Assembly: GCA_902778535.1 (NCBI GenBank)
Contig: CACYYG010000024.1
Coordinates: forward strand, 1 to 54,976
Length of the DNA stretch: 54,976 bases
Origin: an uncultured Prevotellaceae bacterium
GTDB lineage: Bacteria > Bacteroidota > Bacteroidia > Bacteroidales > Bacteroidaceae
Reading direction: 5' to 3'
The position numbers were made by a program, and so were the translations under genes. Each line of letters opens with the position of its first letter. Position 1 is the first letter of the stretch. Of the stretch, positions 10,473 to 19,271 are shown in pieces. The notes beneath the pieces are model-generated. The model was not told the origin of the DNA. It did no database searches and was given only the letters and a program-made list of their open reading frames with translations.

Positions 10473-11167
10473 ATGTAAAGGAAGTGTTTGAATTGCGCAA
10501 GCAGGGAAATAAAGAAGAAGCCTACGAGGCCGCCCGCAGCCTGTATGCCACAGACAAGGGTCCCCACGCTTCGACAGCCATGTTCTGGACGGCTGTTGAC
10601 ATGCTGAGGCTGAGGGTCGGTGAGGGTCGGTTGGATGAAGCAGAAAAGATATTCCTTGCACTCAAGCGCATGTTTCCTACAGTTCCTGATAAAGACGGCT
10701 GGGTAAAGGACGCTTTTGAGAAATGTCGGGAGCTGATGGAAAATGACGATGGGCAACATCTTCTGCAAGATGACGGGTCGGCGCATTTGCAGACAGGCAT
10801 CTGGGGCGAGGAGCTGGCTATGGCCTTCTTGCGTGAGAAAGGCTATGCCATTCTTGAACGCGACTGGCATTCCAAGCATCGCGACATCGACATTATTGCG
10901 CAAGACGGCGAAACCACAGTGTTTGTGGAAGTGAAAACCCGCAAAAGCCGTGACATAAGCGACCCGCTTGATGCCATCGGCTATCAGAAGCGTAACAACC
11001 TTCGCCACGCCGTGCAGCACTATCTCCATTATCGGAACATCACCGATTATCGCTTCGACGTCATTAGCATTATCGGCGACATCGACTGCAAGAATCCGGA
11101 AATTGAACATATTGAGGATTTTAACATCAGCGAGATGAACGACCGAAGACCTTGGCATCGAAGATAA
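10469..11167 (+). CDS. TPR-like N-terminus fused to a YraN/UPF0102 nuclease-like domain
   Basis: A 232-residue protein with two parts. Residues 1-105 are helical with TPR-like spacing (VFELRKQGNKEEAYEAARSLY; GRLDEAEKIFLALKRMF). Residues 110-225 are a UPF0102 domain: GIWGEELAMAFLREKGYAILERDW, then DIDIIAQ and VFVEVKTRKS, which give the D...E-x-K pattern of PD-(D/E)XK nucleases, then YQKRNNLRHAVQHYL. Stand-alone YraN is about 120 residues, so the N-terminal half is an addition. The function of YraN is not established; Holliday junction resolvase-like folding is known. It heads a run of DNA-maintenance genes. Confidence 0.8.
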   Translation: MNVKEVFELRKQGNKEEAYEAARSLYATDKGPHASTAMFWTAVDMLRLRVGEGRLDEAEKIFLALKRMFPTVPDKDGWVKDAFEKCRELMENDDGQHLLQDDGSAHLQTGIWGEELAMAFLREKGYAILERDWHSKHRDIDIIAQDGETTVFVEVKTRKSRDISDPLDAIGYQKRNNLRHAVQHYLHYRNITDYRFDVISIIGDIDCKNPEIEHIEDFNISEMNDRRPWHRR

Positions 11168-11183
11168 TAACGACAAGAACAAT

Positions 11184-11504
11184 ATGGCAAGCAACGCAGA
11201 TTTTGTACAGTACATAGCCGACCAGTGCTCCGGTGCAGGCGAAATAGTCGCCAAGAAAATGTTTGGCGACTACGGGATTTATTGTGACGGAAAGATTTTC
11301 GGGCTCATCTGTGACGACAGCTTCTATCTGAAGCCGACAGAGGCAGGCAGGAAACTGCTGCGAGTATTAGATATGCGTCCGCCATACGAAGGAGCAAAGG
11401 ATTACTTCTACATTGCCGATGTGGACGATCGCGACTATCTCTCGACGCTTGTCAGCGAAACGTGCAAGGAACTGCCAATGCCGAAACCTAAAAAGAAGAA
11501 ATGA
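11184..11504 (+). CDS. TfoX/Sxy N-terminal domain protein
   Basis: A 106-residue protein carrying only the TfoX N-terminal domain: VAKKMFGDYGIYCDGKIFGLICDDSFYLKPTEAG is a good match to the family. TfoX in gammaproteobacteria regulates competence, but stand-alone N-domain proteins are widespread and uncharacterised. The tail PKPKKKK is basic. Its stop overlaps the next start as ATGA (11501-11504), linking it to the alkylation repair gene. Confidence 0.82.
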   Translation: MASNADFVQYIADQCSGAGEIVAKKMFGDYGIYCDGKIFGLICDDSFYLKPTEAGRKLLRVLDMRPPYEGAKDYFYIADVDDRDYLSTLVSETCKELPMPKPKKKK

Positions 11505-12265
11505 CAAAAGCGCAAGAAATTATCACATTCATGGAGTCGCTTCGCAATGACGAGCAGCGGCGCGTGCTGATGGGGTTCTTTAAAACCGCACCGGGCGAAT
11601 ATGGCTTCGGCGACGAGTTTCTGGGACTGAAGGTGCCGCAGACACGCGAGGTTGTCAAGGCGGCCTGCCAGGACTTTCCATTGGAAGACGTGCCCGAGCT
11701 GCTGATGAACCGATGGCACGAGGTGCGACTCTGTGGTTTTCTGATACTTGTGGCTAAATTTGAGAAACTGGCAACTAAAAAACTGGAGGCGAATGTCGAG
11801 GCCGTCAAGCAGCGCGACGAAATCGTAACGTTGTACCTGAAGTATGCTGAGCAGGCAAACAATTGGGACTTGGTCGACCTCTCCGCACCCAAGATATTGG
11901 GCCACTGGCTGCTGCTGCCCTCGAATTTAGGCGACAGGAACTATAAGGAAAAGCTGCTCGACGAACTTGCCTCCAGCCACTGCCTCTGGAAGCAGCGCAT
12001 GAGCATCGTCTGTACGTGGAAAACATCGCAGCAGGGCGATCCCTCGTGGTGTCTGCGCTATGCCGAGATTCACCTGCACCATCCCCACGACCTGATGCAC
12101 AAGGCAGTAGGCTGGATGCTAAGGGAAATGGGCAAGCGGTGTTCAATGGACATTCTCCGCGAGTTCCTCCGTCAGCATGCACACGAAATGCCACGCACCA
12201 TGCTTCGCTACGCCATCGAGAAAATGTCGGAACAGGAGCGCAAGGCGTGGATGAGATTATTATGA
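11501..12265 (+). CDS. AlkD-like DNA alkylation repair protein
   Basis: HEAT-like repeat DNA glycosylase family removing bulky or positively charged alkylated bases. The 254-residue protein matches the family in GEYGFGDEFLGLKVPQTREVVK, NRWHEVRLCGFLILVAKFEK, NNWDLVDLSAPKILGHWLL, and LASSHCLWKQRMSIVCTW. The WDLVD segment contributes the active-site Trp and Asp. Translationally coupled to the TfoX-N gene and followed 13 bases later by an alkyltransferase gene. Confidence 0.88.
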   Translation: MTKAQEIITFMESLRNDEQRRVLMGFFKTAPGEYGFGDEFLGLKVPQTREVVKAACQDFPLEDVPELLMNRWHEVRLCGFLILVAKFEKLATKKLEANVEAVKQRDEIVTLYLKYAEQANNWDLVDLSAPKILGHWLLLPSNLGDRNYKEKLLDELASSHCLWKQRMSIVCTWKTSQQGDPSWCLRYAEIHLHHPHDLMHKAVGWMLREMGKRCSMDILREFLRQHAHEMPRTMLRYAIEKMSEQERKAWMRLL

Positions 12266-12278
12266 CATAACGAGAAAA

Positions 12279-12614
12279 GTGAAGAACTATCCCGACAGAA
12301 TGACACCCGAGCAGATGCGGACATTTCGCGACGACGTGCTGAACATCGTCAGCCAGATACCATACGGCTACGTCACTACCTACGGCCATATCGCCGCTTT
12401 GGCAGGCTGGCCGAGTCATTCGCGCATGGTAGGCCGCACGTTGCGCTATACGCCCGGAGCCGAGTTGCTGCCCTGTCATCGCGTGGTAAACATCGAAGGC
12501 CGCACTGCTCCCGGCTGGAGCCGACATCGTCAGTTGCTAGAGGAAGAAGGCGTCACCTTCAAGCCCAACGGCCATGTGGACATGCAGAAGCATCTTTGGG
12601 AGCCATCCTATTAA
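12279..12614 (+). CDS. MGMT family methyltransferase (Ogt-like, short form)
   Basis: Single-domain protein of 111 residues from the O6-alkylguanine DNA alkyltransferase family. Motifs: IPYGYVTTYGHIAALAG, SHSRMVGRTLR (DNA-binding helix), LLPCHRVVN. The active-site PCHR cysteine is kept, which separates it from Atl proteins, where it is Trp. The start is GTG 12279; an ATG at 12300 would remove seven residues. It lacks the N-terminal domain of Ogt/Ada. With the AlkD-like neighbour it forms an alkylation repair pair. Confidence 0.88.
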   Translation: MKNYPDRMTPEQMRTFRDDVLNIVSQIPYGYVTTYGHIAALAGWPSHSRMVGRTLRYTPGAELLPCHRVVNIEGRTAPGWSRHRQLLEEEGVTFKPNGHVDMQKHLWEPSY

Positions 12615-12663
12615 AGAACTATCGTGGATATTGAATAGCTAAAAACACAAAACGACATCTATT

Positions 12664-15600
12664 ATGACAGCTCAGGACAGGAAAACAGACAGCAAAGCAG
12701 TTTTGAGAATAGACTATCTGCCAAGTGTCAACTATTCGATGATGAATAGTGGCATCAAGGTTTGCAATTCATTGGTATTGGAAAATGCTGACGATTCAGA
12801 CTGGACGCAGTTGTCTGTCAGAATTGCAGGACAATATATCAAAGAAAGCGTTTGCAGACTTGACAGTCTCATGCGAAACCAGTCGGTACAAATTACTACC
12901 ATCAAGATAGAGCCTGATTTCCAGCTCCTCTGTGAAATTACGGAGGCTGTCAAGACTTCGTTTGTCATTAGCGTCCAGACCAAGGATATTCTCCTTTTCG
13001 AAAAGGAATATCCCATCACGCTTTTGTCATACGAAGAATGGGCAGGCAGCGATGTGATGCCTGAGCATATTGCCGCCTTTGTCGTGCCCAACAACCCGAT
13101 GTTGTCAAAAATCAAACTGACAGCAGCCCGATTCCTGGAAGGATGGACTGGCTCTGCTGCTTTTGACGAGTATCAGACACAAGACAGGAACAGGGTGCGG
13201 GCTCAGGTTGCAGCCATTTATGAAGCCCTGCGTTCTGAAGGCATTATCTACACTGCTCCTCCTGCAAGCTTTGAACAGACGGGGCAGCGAGTTCGCCTGG
13301 CAGATAAAGTGCTGACAGAGAAAACAGCCACCTGTCTGGATACAAGTCTGCTGATAGCTTCCTGTCTTGAAGGAGTCGGTATTTATCCCATCATTCTATT
13401 GCTGAAAGGACACGCTATGGTGGGTGCATGGCTCACTCCTAAGGTGTTTCCGCAAATGGTGTGCGACGATGCCAGTTACCTGTTGAAAGAAACGGCCGAC
13501 GGCAACAATAATCTGGTTTTGCTGGAGTCGACAGCCATCACTTCTTCGGAACGTGTCAGCTTTGAAGACGCTGTCAAAAGTGCCATGCAGAAGATGAGAG
13601 ACGACAGCAAGTTCCTCTATTTCGTAGATATTCACCGGTGCCGACTGGGAAACGTCAAGCCGCTGCCTCAACGCATTGAGAAGAACGGCACCTGGACCTT
13701 TGCAAACGAGGGCATCGAGCATCAAAATGCCACAGAGACCATCAGGAATCTCAGCCATTATGACCTGAGACTGGAAGATAGCGGGCAGCCAACAACCAAA
13801 CAGATTATCTGGGAACGCAAGCTCCTTGATTTCTCTTTGCGAAACAACCTGCTCAATACAAGACTTGGCAGGAAGGTCATACCTTTTATATCATTCGAAA
13901 TAGAGCATTTGGAAGATCATCTTCAGGCTGGTGAAGACTACAGCATCACGCCTTCGCCTGGAAAGAAGCTTGAACCTAATGCCGAAGGAATGTATGATTC
14001 TGCCCGACAAGCGACAGAACATCAGACGTACGTTTCAGAGTTGATTCGCAATCATAAGATGGCATCTTATCTGACCGAAACGGAACTACAGAACGCTTTG
14101 AAACATGTCTATAGAGCTGCCCGCACTTCATTAGAGGAGAATGGTGCCAACAGCCTGTTCCTGGCTTTAGGCATGCTCAAATGGTATGAGACGGCCAAGA
14201 GCGAGCAGCCACGCTACGCCCCCATTCTCCTGCTCCCAGTAGACATAGTGCGCAGAAGCGGCAACAATTATATCATCCGCAAACGTGATGAGGACATCAT
14301 ACTTAACATTACTTTGGTTGAGCTACTGAAACAGAATTTCAGAATCAATCTCGATGTACTGAAAGTATTGCCAAAGGATGAGAGCGGCGTGGACGTGAAG
14401 CTTATTTTCACCTATTTCCGCAGAGCCATCATCGACCAGAAGAAATGGGATGTCATAGAAGAGTCGATGCTGGGCCTGTTCTCGTTCAACAAATTCGTCA
14501 TGTGGAATGACATTCACTCCAATGCCGCCAAGTTGAAGGAAAACATAGTGGTGGCTTCGTTGATTGACAAGCGAGACAAACAGGAAAATATCGATGATGC
14601 GGTGGACGCAAGGCATATTGACAAGGAAAATGCTCCAATGGATTTTGCCATTCCTCTTGATGTGGACTCTTCACAGATGGAAGCCATTGTGGAATCGGGG
14701 CGGGGAAGAAGCTTTATCCTGCATGGCCCTCCGGGAACAGGCAAGTCGCAGACCATCACAAACATGATTGCCAATGCGCTGTATCAAGGTAAAAGAGTGC
14801 TGTTCGTGGCAGAGAAAATGGCAGCATTATCAGTGGTGCAATCAAGACTGGAGAAGATAAACCTTGCCCCGTTCTGCCTGGAATTACATTCTAACAAGGC
14901 CACCAAGAAACATTTCCTCGAACAGATGGACGAGGTCTTGAAAGTGACCAAGATCAAGTCGCCTGAGGAGTATGCGCAGCGGTCGGAAGAACTGTTCAAC
15001 GAGCGTAAGGAACTGATCAGTTATATGGAGGCACTGCACCATAAGCCGTCGAGTGGTCTGAGCCTGTACGACTGTATTTCAGGGCATCTGTCCATCACCG
15101 AGGACGAAATCAGTGAGCAGCTTCCTCCCAAGAATCAGATAACTGCTAACTACATCGCCCAGTGCAGGGAACAGGTGGAGCAAATCAATGCCATTCTCGA
15201 CATTGTGGGACAGCCCAACCGGCATCCGCTCTATGGTCTGGAGCCTGTTGACAACCGCCAGGAGACGTTAGATGCCATCTCGTCGCTGCTTCAGGGCTTC
15301 AAGGGCCAGTATGTGCGATTTACCAGCCAGTTGGGAAAGATGAATTCCGCAGTAGCGATGAATTTGCAGACAGACAATGACCTGAAATGGCTGAAGATGT
15401 TTGCCGGCTTGATAGTTGCTGAGAAAGAGCGGGATGAACTGCGCGAGACCATCTTGTCGACCTATCGTGACGACATACTGAGGATGGACGTCAATGCCTA
15501 TAGCCGTGAGTGGGAAAAGGTGAAGAGCAAATGGTTCCTGCCACGATACTTTGCCAAGAAGAAGTATCTGAAGTCGTTACAGGTCTACGGCCAAATATTC

Positions 15601-18255
15601 GAATCGGGAGTTGAGGACATGCTGCGGCTTGTAGGTAATTACCAGAACTACAACAAGAGCCTGAAGACTCAGACCGAGGAGCTCACCGCCTACGCCCATG
15701 CCAGTGGCTTCAGCCATCAGGAACGCTATGAAAAGTATCTCCAGTATCTGGGAAGCCAGACTACCGGCAGGCGACAGGAATTCCTTTATGATGCCGATGC
15801 GCTCATGTCGGTCAGCCAGAATCTTGACAAACTTACGGAGAAGCTCAAGAGTCTGACCGTCCAGCAGAACACCAGAGACGATATTGCCAGTCATCTGGAC
15901 ACATGGCTCAGCAACTACCCGATGGTGAAAGACTGGTATCACTGGGTTGACAAGAAACGCGAACTACGACAGATGGGAGTTCAGCCTGTTGCCGTTCTGA
16001 TAGAGGAGGGGACCAATCCTCATGAAGCGATGAATAGTTTCATAAAAGGGATGTATCATGTGCTGATTGAAACCGCCATCGACGAGAATGTACAGCTTAG
16101 GATGTTCAACGGGCTGAAATTCCGTCAGAAGATTGAGAAATATAAACGCGATACCGCCCGATTCCAAGAGCTGAGCAAAGAAGAGCTCTACAGCAAACTG
16201 GCTTCCAGAGTTCCCGCTACCTCTACTGCCATTGCTGAAGGTTCGGAGATTAGCATCCTGAAGCGGAATATTGCCAACGGTGGAAGAGGAAACTCCATCC
16301 GGTCTATTATCGACAACATTCCCACCCTGCTGCCCAGACTCTGTCCGTGTATGCTAATGAGCCCGATATCTGTGGCGCAGTACATAGACTTGAACGCAGA
16401 GAAATTCGACCTGGTCATCTTCGACGAGGCCTCACAGATGCCAACAAGTGAGGCTGTCGGTGCCATTGCCCGTGGCAAGGCGCTCATTTGCGTCGGCGAC
16501 AGCAAGCAGATGCCACCTACCAGTTTCTTCTCTACAAATCAGGTTGAAGAGGAGGAAGCTGACATTGATGACATGGAGAGCATCCTCGACGACTGCATCA
16601 CGCTCTCGCTGTGTGAACATCAGCTGAACTGGCACTATCGCAGCAAACACGAAAGCTTGATTGCATTCAGCAATTCCCAGTATTATGGAAACAATCTGCT
16701 GACATTCCCGTCGATTGACGACCATGTCGCCAAAGTAACGCTGGTACCAGTTAATGGCGTTTATGACAAAGGGCGGACCAGAAGCAATCCAGAGGAATCG
16801 AAGGCTATTGTGAATGAAATCCTACGAAGGCTTTCCGACAAAGAACTTCAAAAGTACAGCATCGGCGTCGTTGCGTTTAGCAAAGTTCAAGGCGATCTGA
16901 TAGAGGACGACTTGCTTGAGGCTCTCGACAAGAATCCACAGCTTAAAGAGATTGCCATGAACGGTAAAGAGCCCATCTTTGTTAAGAACCTGGAAAATGT
17001 CCAGGGCGATGAGCGCGACGTGATTCTCTTTTCTATTGGCTATGGGGCTGACAAAAACGGGAAGGTGTCGATGAATTTCGGACCGTTGAATAATGCCGGT
17101 GGCGAGCGTCGACTGAACGTGGCAGTGTCGCGTGCCCGTTATGAAATGATTGTCTTTTCCACTTTGAAAGCTTCGCAGATAGATTTAAAGCGCTCCAACG
17201 CAAAGGGAGTAGAAGGTTTGAAAGGATTCCTTGAATTTGCAGAAACAGGCAAACTGCCGCTCATCTCCGGCACCGCTCGCACTTCGGAATCCAACGTCAT
17301 GGTGGAACAAATATGTGATGCGCTGGCCCAAAAAGGCTATGTTACGGAATCATTTGTAGGACGCTCGAATTTCAAAGTTGATATTGCCGTCTCCACTCGT
17401 GAGCACCCGGAAAAATACATCCTCGGCATTTTGTGTGACGGAAAGTCTTATTATGAAACAAAGACCACAAGAGACAGAGAGATTGTCCAGCCGACTGTCT
17501 TGCGAATGCTTCACTGGAGAATCATGAGAGTGTACTCCATTGACTGGTATGAAAATCGTGAAAGGGCTTTGAAACAGATTCTCGAGGAATTAAAAAATGC
17601 TGAATCTGACAAATGTGAAGATGAGCCGGAAGAAGTTACACCATCATATATCTTCGATGCTGGCAAAATAAAGGATGCTGGCATTTCTGATAATACTGTA
17701 AGAAACAAAGCGCAGAAGCCATATCAAGAATGTGAGATTAAAGATTCCGTTGTAGATAAGGACTCGTTCAATCCATACGACAGCAAGAACGTACAAATCA
17801 TCAAACGGATTCTCAAGGACGAACAGCCTGCTACAGAGGGTTATCTTTGTAAGCGTCTGGCAAAAGTTCTCGGCTTTGGACATGCCGGTGCGAATGTTCA
17901 GAGAGCTGTTTCATTTGCCCTATCAGGGCTGTACAAAGATCCCTTTTCCATAGATGGCATATACAGTTTCTGGCTGAATGAGGAAAGTGCCAAAGGCTAT
18001 CAGGGATATAGAGCGCCCTCATCACGCACCATCACAGAAATACCTGCCATAGAGGTTATGAATGTCATAAAAGAGGTGGTTGAGGAAGAGTTTTCACTTC
18101 CCAAGGACAAAATTCCCACTCTTGCTGCAAGGAAGCTGGGATTCTCAAGTGCCGGTGCTAAAATCAATGAGGTTGTGAAGGAGGCACTTCTATTGCTGGA
18201 GAAAAATGCTGTTATCATCAACAACAACGGTCTCGTTACATTAGGCCATCAATGA
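12664..18255 (+). CDS. Giant DUF4011 / SF1 helicase / MTES_1575 nuclease / DUF3320 protein
   Basis: A 1863-residue protein not assignable to a housekeeping role. In order: a beta-rich N-terminal region (about 1-110); a possible transglutaminase-like core with Cys in TCLDTSLLIASCLEG (about 222) and His in LKGHAMVGAWL (about 249); a DUF4011-like segment from about 375 (IIWERKLLDFSLRNNLLNTR); a superfamily 1 helicase with Walker A GPPGTGKSQT (about 688), DLVIFDEASQMP (about 1249), GDSKQMPPTSFF, VQGDERDVI and LNVAVSRAR (about 1484); a Vsr/MTES_1575-type nuclease domain (about 1546-1630, KVDIAV, LGILCDGKSYY, RDREIVQPTVLRMLHWRI); and two DUF3320-like winged-helix repeats at the end. Similar architectures occur among candidate phage defence genes. 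It starts 49 bases after the MGMT gene and is followed by vsr. Confidence 0.85.
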   Translation: MTAQDRKTDSKAVLRIDYLPSVNYSMMNSGIKVCNSLVLENADDSDWTQLSVRIAGQYIKESVCRLDSLMRNQSVQITTIKIEPDFQLLCEITEAVKTSFVISVQTKDILLFEKEYPITLLSYEEWAGSDVMPEHIAAFVVPNNPMLSKIKLTAARFLEGWTGSAAFDEYQTQDRNRVRAQVAAIYEALRSEGIIYTAPPASFEQTGQRVRLADKVLTEKTATCLDTSLLIASCLEGVGIYPIILLLKGHAMVGAWLTPKVFPQMVCDDASYLLKETADGNNNLVLLESTAITSSERVSFEDAVKSAMQKMRDDSKFLYFVDIHRCRLGNVKPLPQRIEKNGTWTFANEGIEHQNATETIRNLSHYDLRLEDSGQPTTKQIIWERKLLDFSLRNNLLNTRLGRKVIPFISFEIEHLEDHLQAGEDYSITPSPGKKLEPNAEGMYDSARQATEHQTYVSELIRNHKMASYLTETELQNALKHVYRAARTSLEENGANSLFLALGMLKWYETAKSEQPRYAPILLLPVDIVRRSGNNYIIRKRDEDIILNITLVELLKQNFRINLDVLKVLPKDESGVDVKLIFTYFRRAIIDQKKWDVIEESMLGLFSFNKFVMWNDIHSNAAKLKENIVVASLIDKRDKQENIDDAVDARHIDKENAPMDFAIPLDVDSSQMEAIVESGRGRSFILHGPPGTGKSQTITNMIANALYQGKRVLFVAEKMAALSVVQSRLEKINLAPFCLELHSNKATKKHFLEQMDEVLKVTKIKSPEEYAQRSEELFNERKELISYMEALHHKPSSGLSLYDCISGHLSITEDEISEQLPPKNQITANYIAQCREQVEQINAILDIVGQPNRHPLYGLEPVDNRQETLDAISSLLQGFKGQYVRFTSQLGKMNSAVAMNLQTDNDLKWLKMFAGLIVAEKERDELRETILSTYRDDILRMDVNAYSREWEKVKSKWFLPRYFAKKKYLKSLQVYGQIFESGVEDMLRLVGNYQNYNKSLKTQTEELTAYAHASGFSHQERYEKYLQYLGSQTTGRRQEFLYDADALMSVSQNLDKLTEKLKSLTVQQNTRDDIASHLDTWLSNYPMVKDWYHWVDKKRELRQMGVQPVAVLIEEGTNPHEAMNSFIKGMYHVLIETAIDENVQLRMFNGLKFRQKIEKYKRDTARFQELSKEELYSKLASRVPATSTAIAEGSEISILKRNIANGGRGNSIRSIIDNIPTLLPRLCPCMLMSPISVAQYIDLNAEKFDLVIFDEASQMPTSEAVGAIARGKALICVGDSKQMPPTSFFSTNQVEEEEADIDDMESILDDCITLSLCEHQLNWHYRSKHESLIAFSNSQYYGNNLLTFPSIDDHVAKVTLVPVNGVYDKGRTRSNPEESKAIVNEILRRLSDKELQKYSIGVVAFSKVQGDLIEDDLLEALDKNPQLKEIAMNGKEPIFVKNLENVQGDERDVILFSIGYGADKNGKVSMNFGPLNNAGGERRLNVAVSRARYEMIVFSTLKASQIDLKRSNAKGVEGLKGFLEFAETGKLPLISGTARTSESNVMVEQICDALAQKGYVTESFVGRSNFKVDIAVSTREHPEKYILGILCDGKSYYETKTTRDREIVQPTVLRMLHWRIMRVYSIDWYENRERALKQILEELKNAESDKCEDEPEEVTPSYIFDAGKIKDAGISDNTVRNKAQKPYQECEIKDSVVDKDSFNPYDSKNVQIIKRILKDEQPATEGYLCKRLAKVLGFGHAGANVQRAVSFALSGLYKDPFSIDGIYSFWLNEESAKGYQGYRAPSSRTITEIPAIEVMNVIKEVVEEEFSLPKDKIPTLAARKLGFSSAGAKINEVVKEALLLLEKNAVIINNNGLVTLGHQ

Positions 18256-18270
18256 GAAAGGACAACAGCA

Positions 18271-18855
18271 ATGGATAAACTCTCAGCAGAACAGCGGCAC
18301 AAGAATATGGCGGCGATCCGGTCGAAAGACACGAAGCCGGAGATGATTGTGCGCCGTGGGCTGTGGAAGAGAGGATTCAGATACAGGCTGAATCATAAGC
18401 GACTGCCTGGACATCCTGACTTGGTTCTGAGAAAATACAGGACGTGCATCTTCGTGAACGGGTGCTTTTGGCACGGGCACAAGAGCAACCTCATCCCTAC
18501 CCTATCTCCAAAAGGCGAGGAAAACTTGTATCTGCTGACCGATTCGGAGTGCTGCAAGATCCCGAAGACGAACAGGGAGTTTTGGGTGGCGAAGATTCTA
18601 AGAAACAAGGAGCGCGACAAAGAGGAACAAAAGAAGCTGGCATCGATGGGCTGGCACTGCATCACGGTGTGGGAGTGCGAGCTGAAGCCGTCGAAACGGG
18701 AAGAGACGCTTGACTCCATTGCCTTTACATTGAACCGAATCTGGTTGCAAGACCATCAGGCTCACGTCGTGCACTATCGGAAGATGGAAGAAGAGGATTT
18801 GCAAATACCGATGGCGGCCGAAGACACGCCGAGCCGGAAAAACAATAACACATGA
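18271..18855 (+). CDS. vsr: Very short patch repair (Vsr) endonuclease with internal insertion
   Basis: Vsr nicks DNA 5' of T in T:G mismatches. The 194-residue protein has MAAIRSKDTKPE (Glu24), GHPDLVL (Asp50, catalytic Mg ligand), and FVNGCFWHGH with Cys65, Trp67, His68 and His70, matching the E. coli active site and part of the zinc site. About 23 residues (71-93) are then inserted before CCKIPKTNREFW. That insertion is encoded by a palindromic repeat-like sequence. WHCITVWECEL supplies the distal cysteine of the zinc site. No cytosine methyltransferase gene (dcm) is nearby, so the usual partner is absent. It lies 15 bases after the helicase gene and overlaps the Nudix gene by ATGA. Confidence 0.9.
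   Translation: MDKLSAEQRHKNMAAIRSKDTKPEMIVRRGLWKRGFRYRLNHKRLPGHPDLVLRKYRTCIFVNGCFWHGHKSNLIPTLSPKGEENLYLLTDSECCKIPKTNREFWVAKILRNKERDKEEQKKLASMGWHCITVWECELKPSKREETLDSIAFTLNRIWLQDHQAHVVHYRKMEEEDLQIPMAAEDTPSRKNNNT
18489..18525. repeat. Palindromic repeat-like insert within vsr
   Basis: The segment beginning CCTCATCCCTACCC and ending AAAGGCGAGGAAAAC resembles the widespread palindrome in which a CCCTCTCC-type arm faces a GGCGAGGG-type arm across a short A-rich loop. Here CTCC and GGCGAGG flank AAAA. It is read in frame as LIPTLSPKGEEN. The family assignment is by recognition, not by search. Confidence 0.55.
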
Positions 18856-19241
18856 AACAGATAGAAGTCGTTGCAGCAATTATTTGCAAGGAAGACAAAG
18901 TCTTTGCCACTCAGCGTGGATATGGCGACTGGAAGGACTGGTGGGAGTTTCCCGGCGGGAAGATGGAAGCCGGGGAAACGCCGGAGGAGGCGCTGAAGCG
19001 GGAGATTCGCGAGGAGCTGTCGACAGAAATAAGCGTGGATGAGTTTCTCTGTACGGTGGAGTATGACTATCCTGCCTTCCATCTCAAGATGCACTGCTAT
19101 CTCTGTTCGCTGCTGACCGAGGCGCTACACCTGAATGAGCATGAGGCGGCAAGGTGGCTTGCGAAAGATGAAACCGACAGTGTAAAATGGCTGCCTGCCG
19201 ACCTGCTGGTACTTGAAGCACTGAAGGACGGCAAGCATTAG
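18852..19241 (+). CDS. Nudix hydrolase, MutT-like (8-oxo-dGTP or dCTP diphosphatase)
   Basis: Hydrolyses damaged or non-canonical nucleoside triphosphates before they enter DNA. The 129-residue protein has a near-complete Nudix box, GGKMEAGETPEEALKREI followed by REELSTEI; the usual glycine of EExG is Ser here, while the metal-binding glutamates are kept. DWWEFPGGK and the C-terminal WLPADLLVLEAL resemble the MutT/CTP diphosphatase group. It overlaps vsr by four bases (ATGA) and ends a nine-gene plus-strand run beginning at bcp. Confidence 0.9.
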   Translation: MKQIEVVAAIICKEDKVFATQRGYGDWKDWWEFPGGKMEAGETPEEALKREIREELSTEISVDEFLCTVEYDYPAFHLKMHCYLCSLLTEALHLNEHEAARWLAKDETDSVKWLPADLLVLEALKDGKH

Positions 19242-19245
19242 ATGT

Positions 19246-19263
19246 GACGAAAGGCCTTTCGTC
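19246..19263. terminator. Perfect palindrome between convergent genes
   Basis: GACGAAAGGCCTTTCGTC is an 18-base perfect palindrome four bases after the Nudix stop and eight bases before the fcl stop on the other strand. It may act as a terminator for both, though a U-tract is missing. Confidence 0.5.
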
Positions 19264-19271
19264 AATCGTGA

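Noticed and set aside
12279-12614. Alkyltransferase-like protein (Atl) instead of MGMT
   Set aside because: The active-site PCHR cysteine is present; Atl proteins have Trp there.
18271-18855. Vsr as part of a restriction-modification system
   Set aside because: No DNA methyltransferase or restriction subunit was found on either side.
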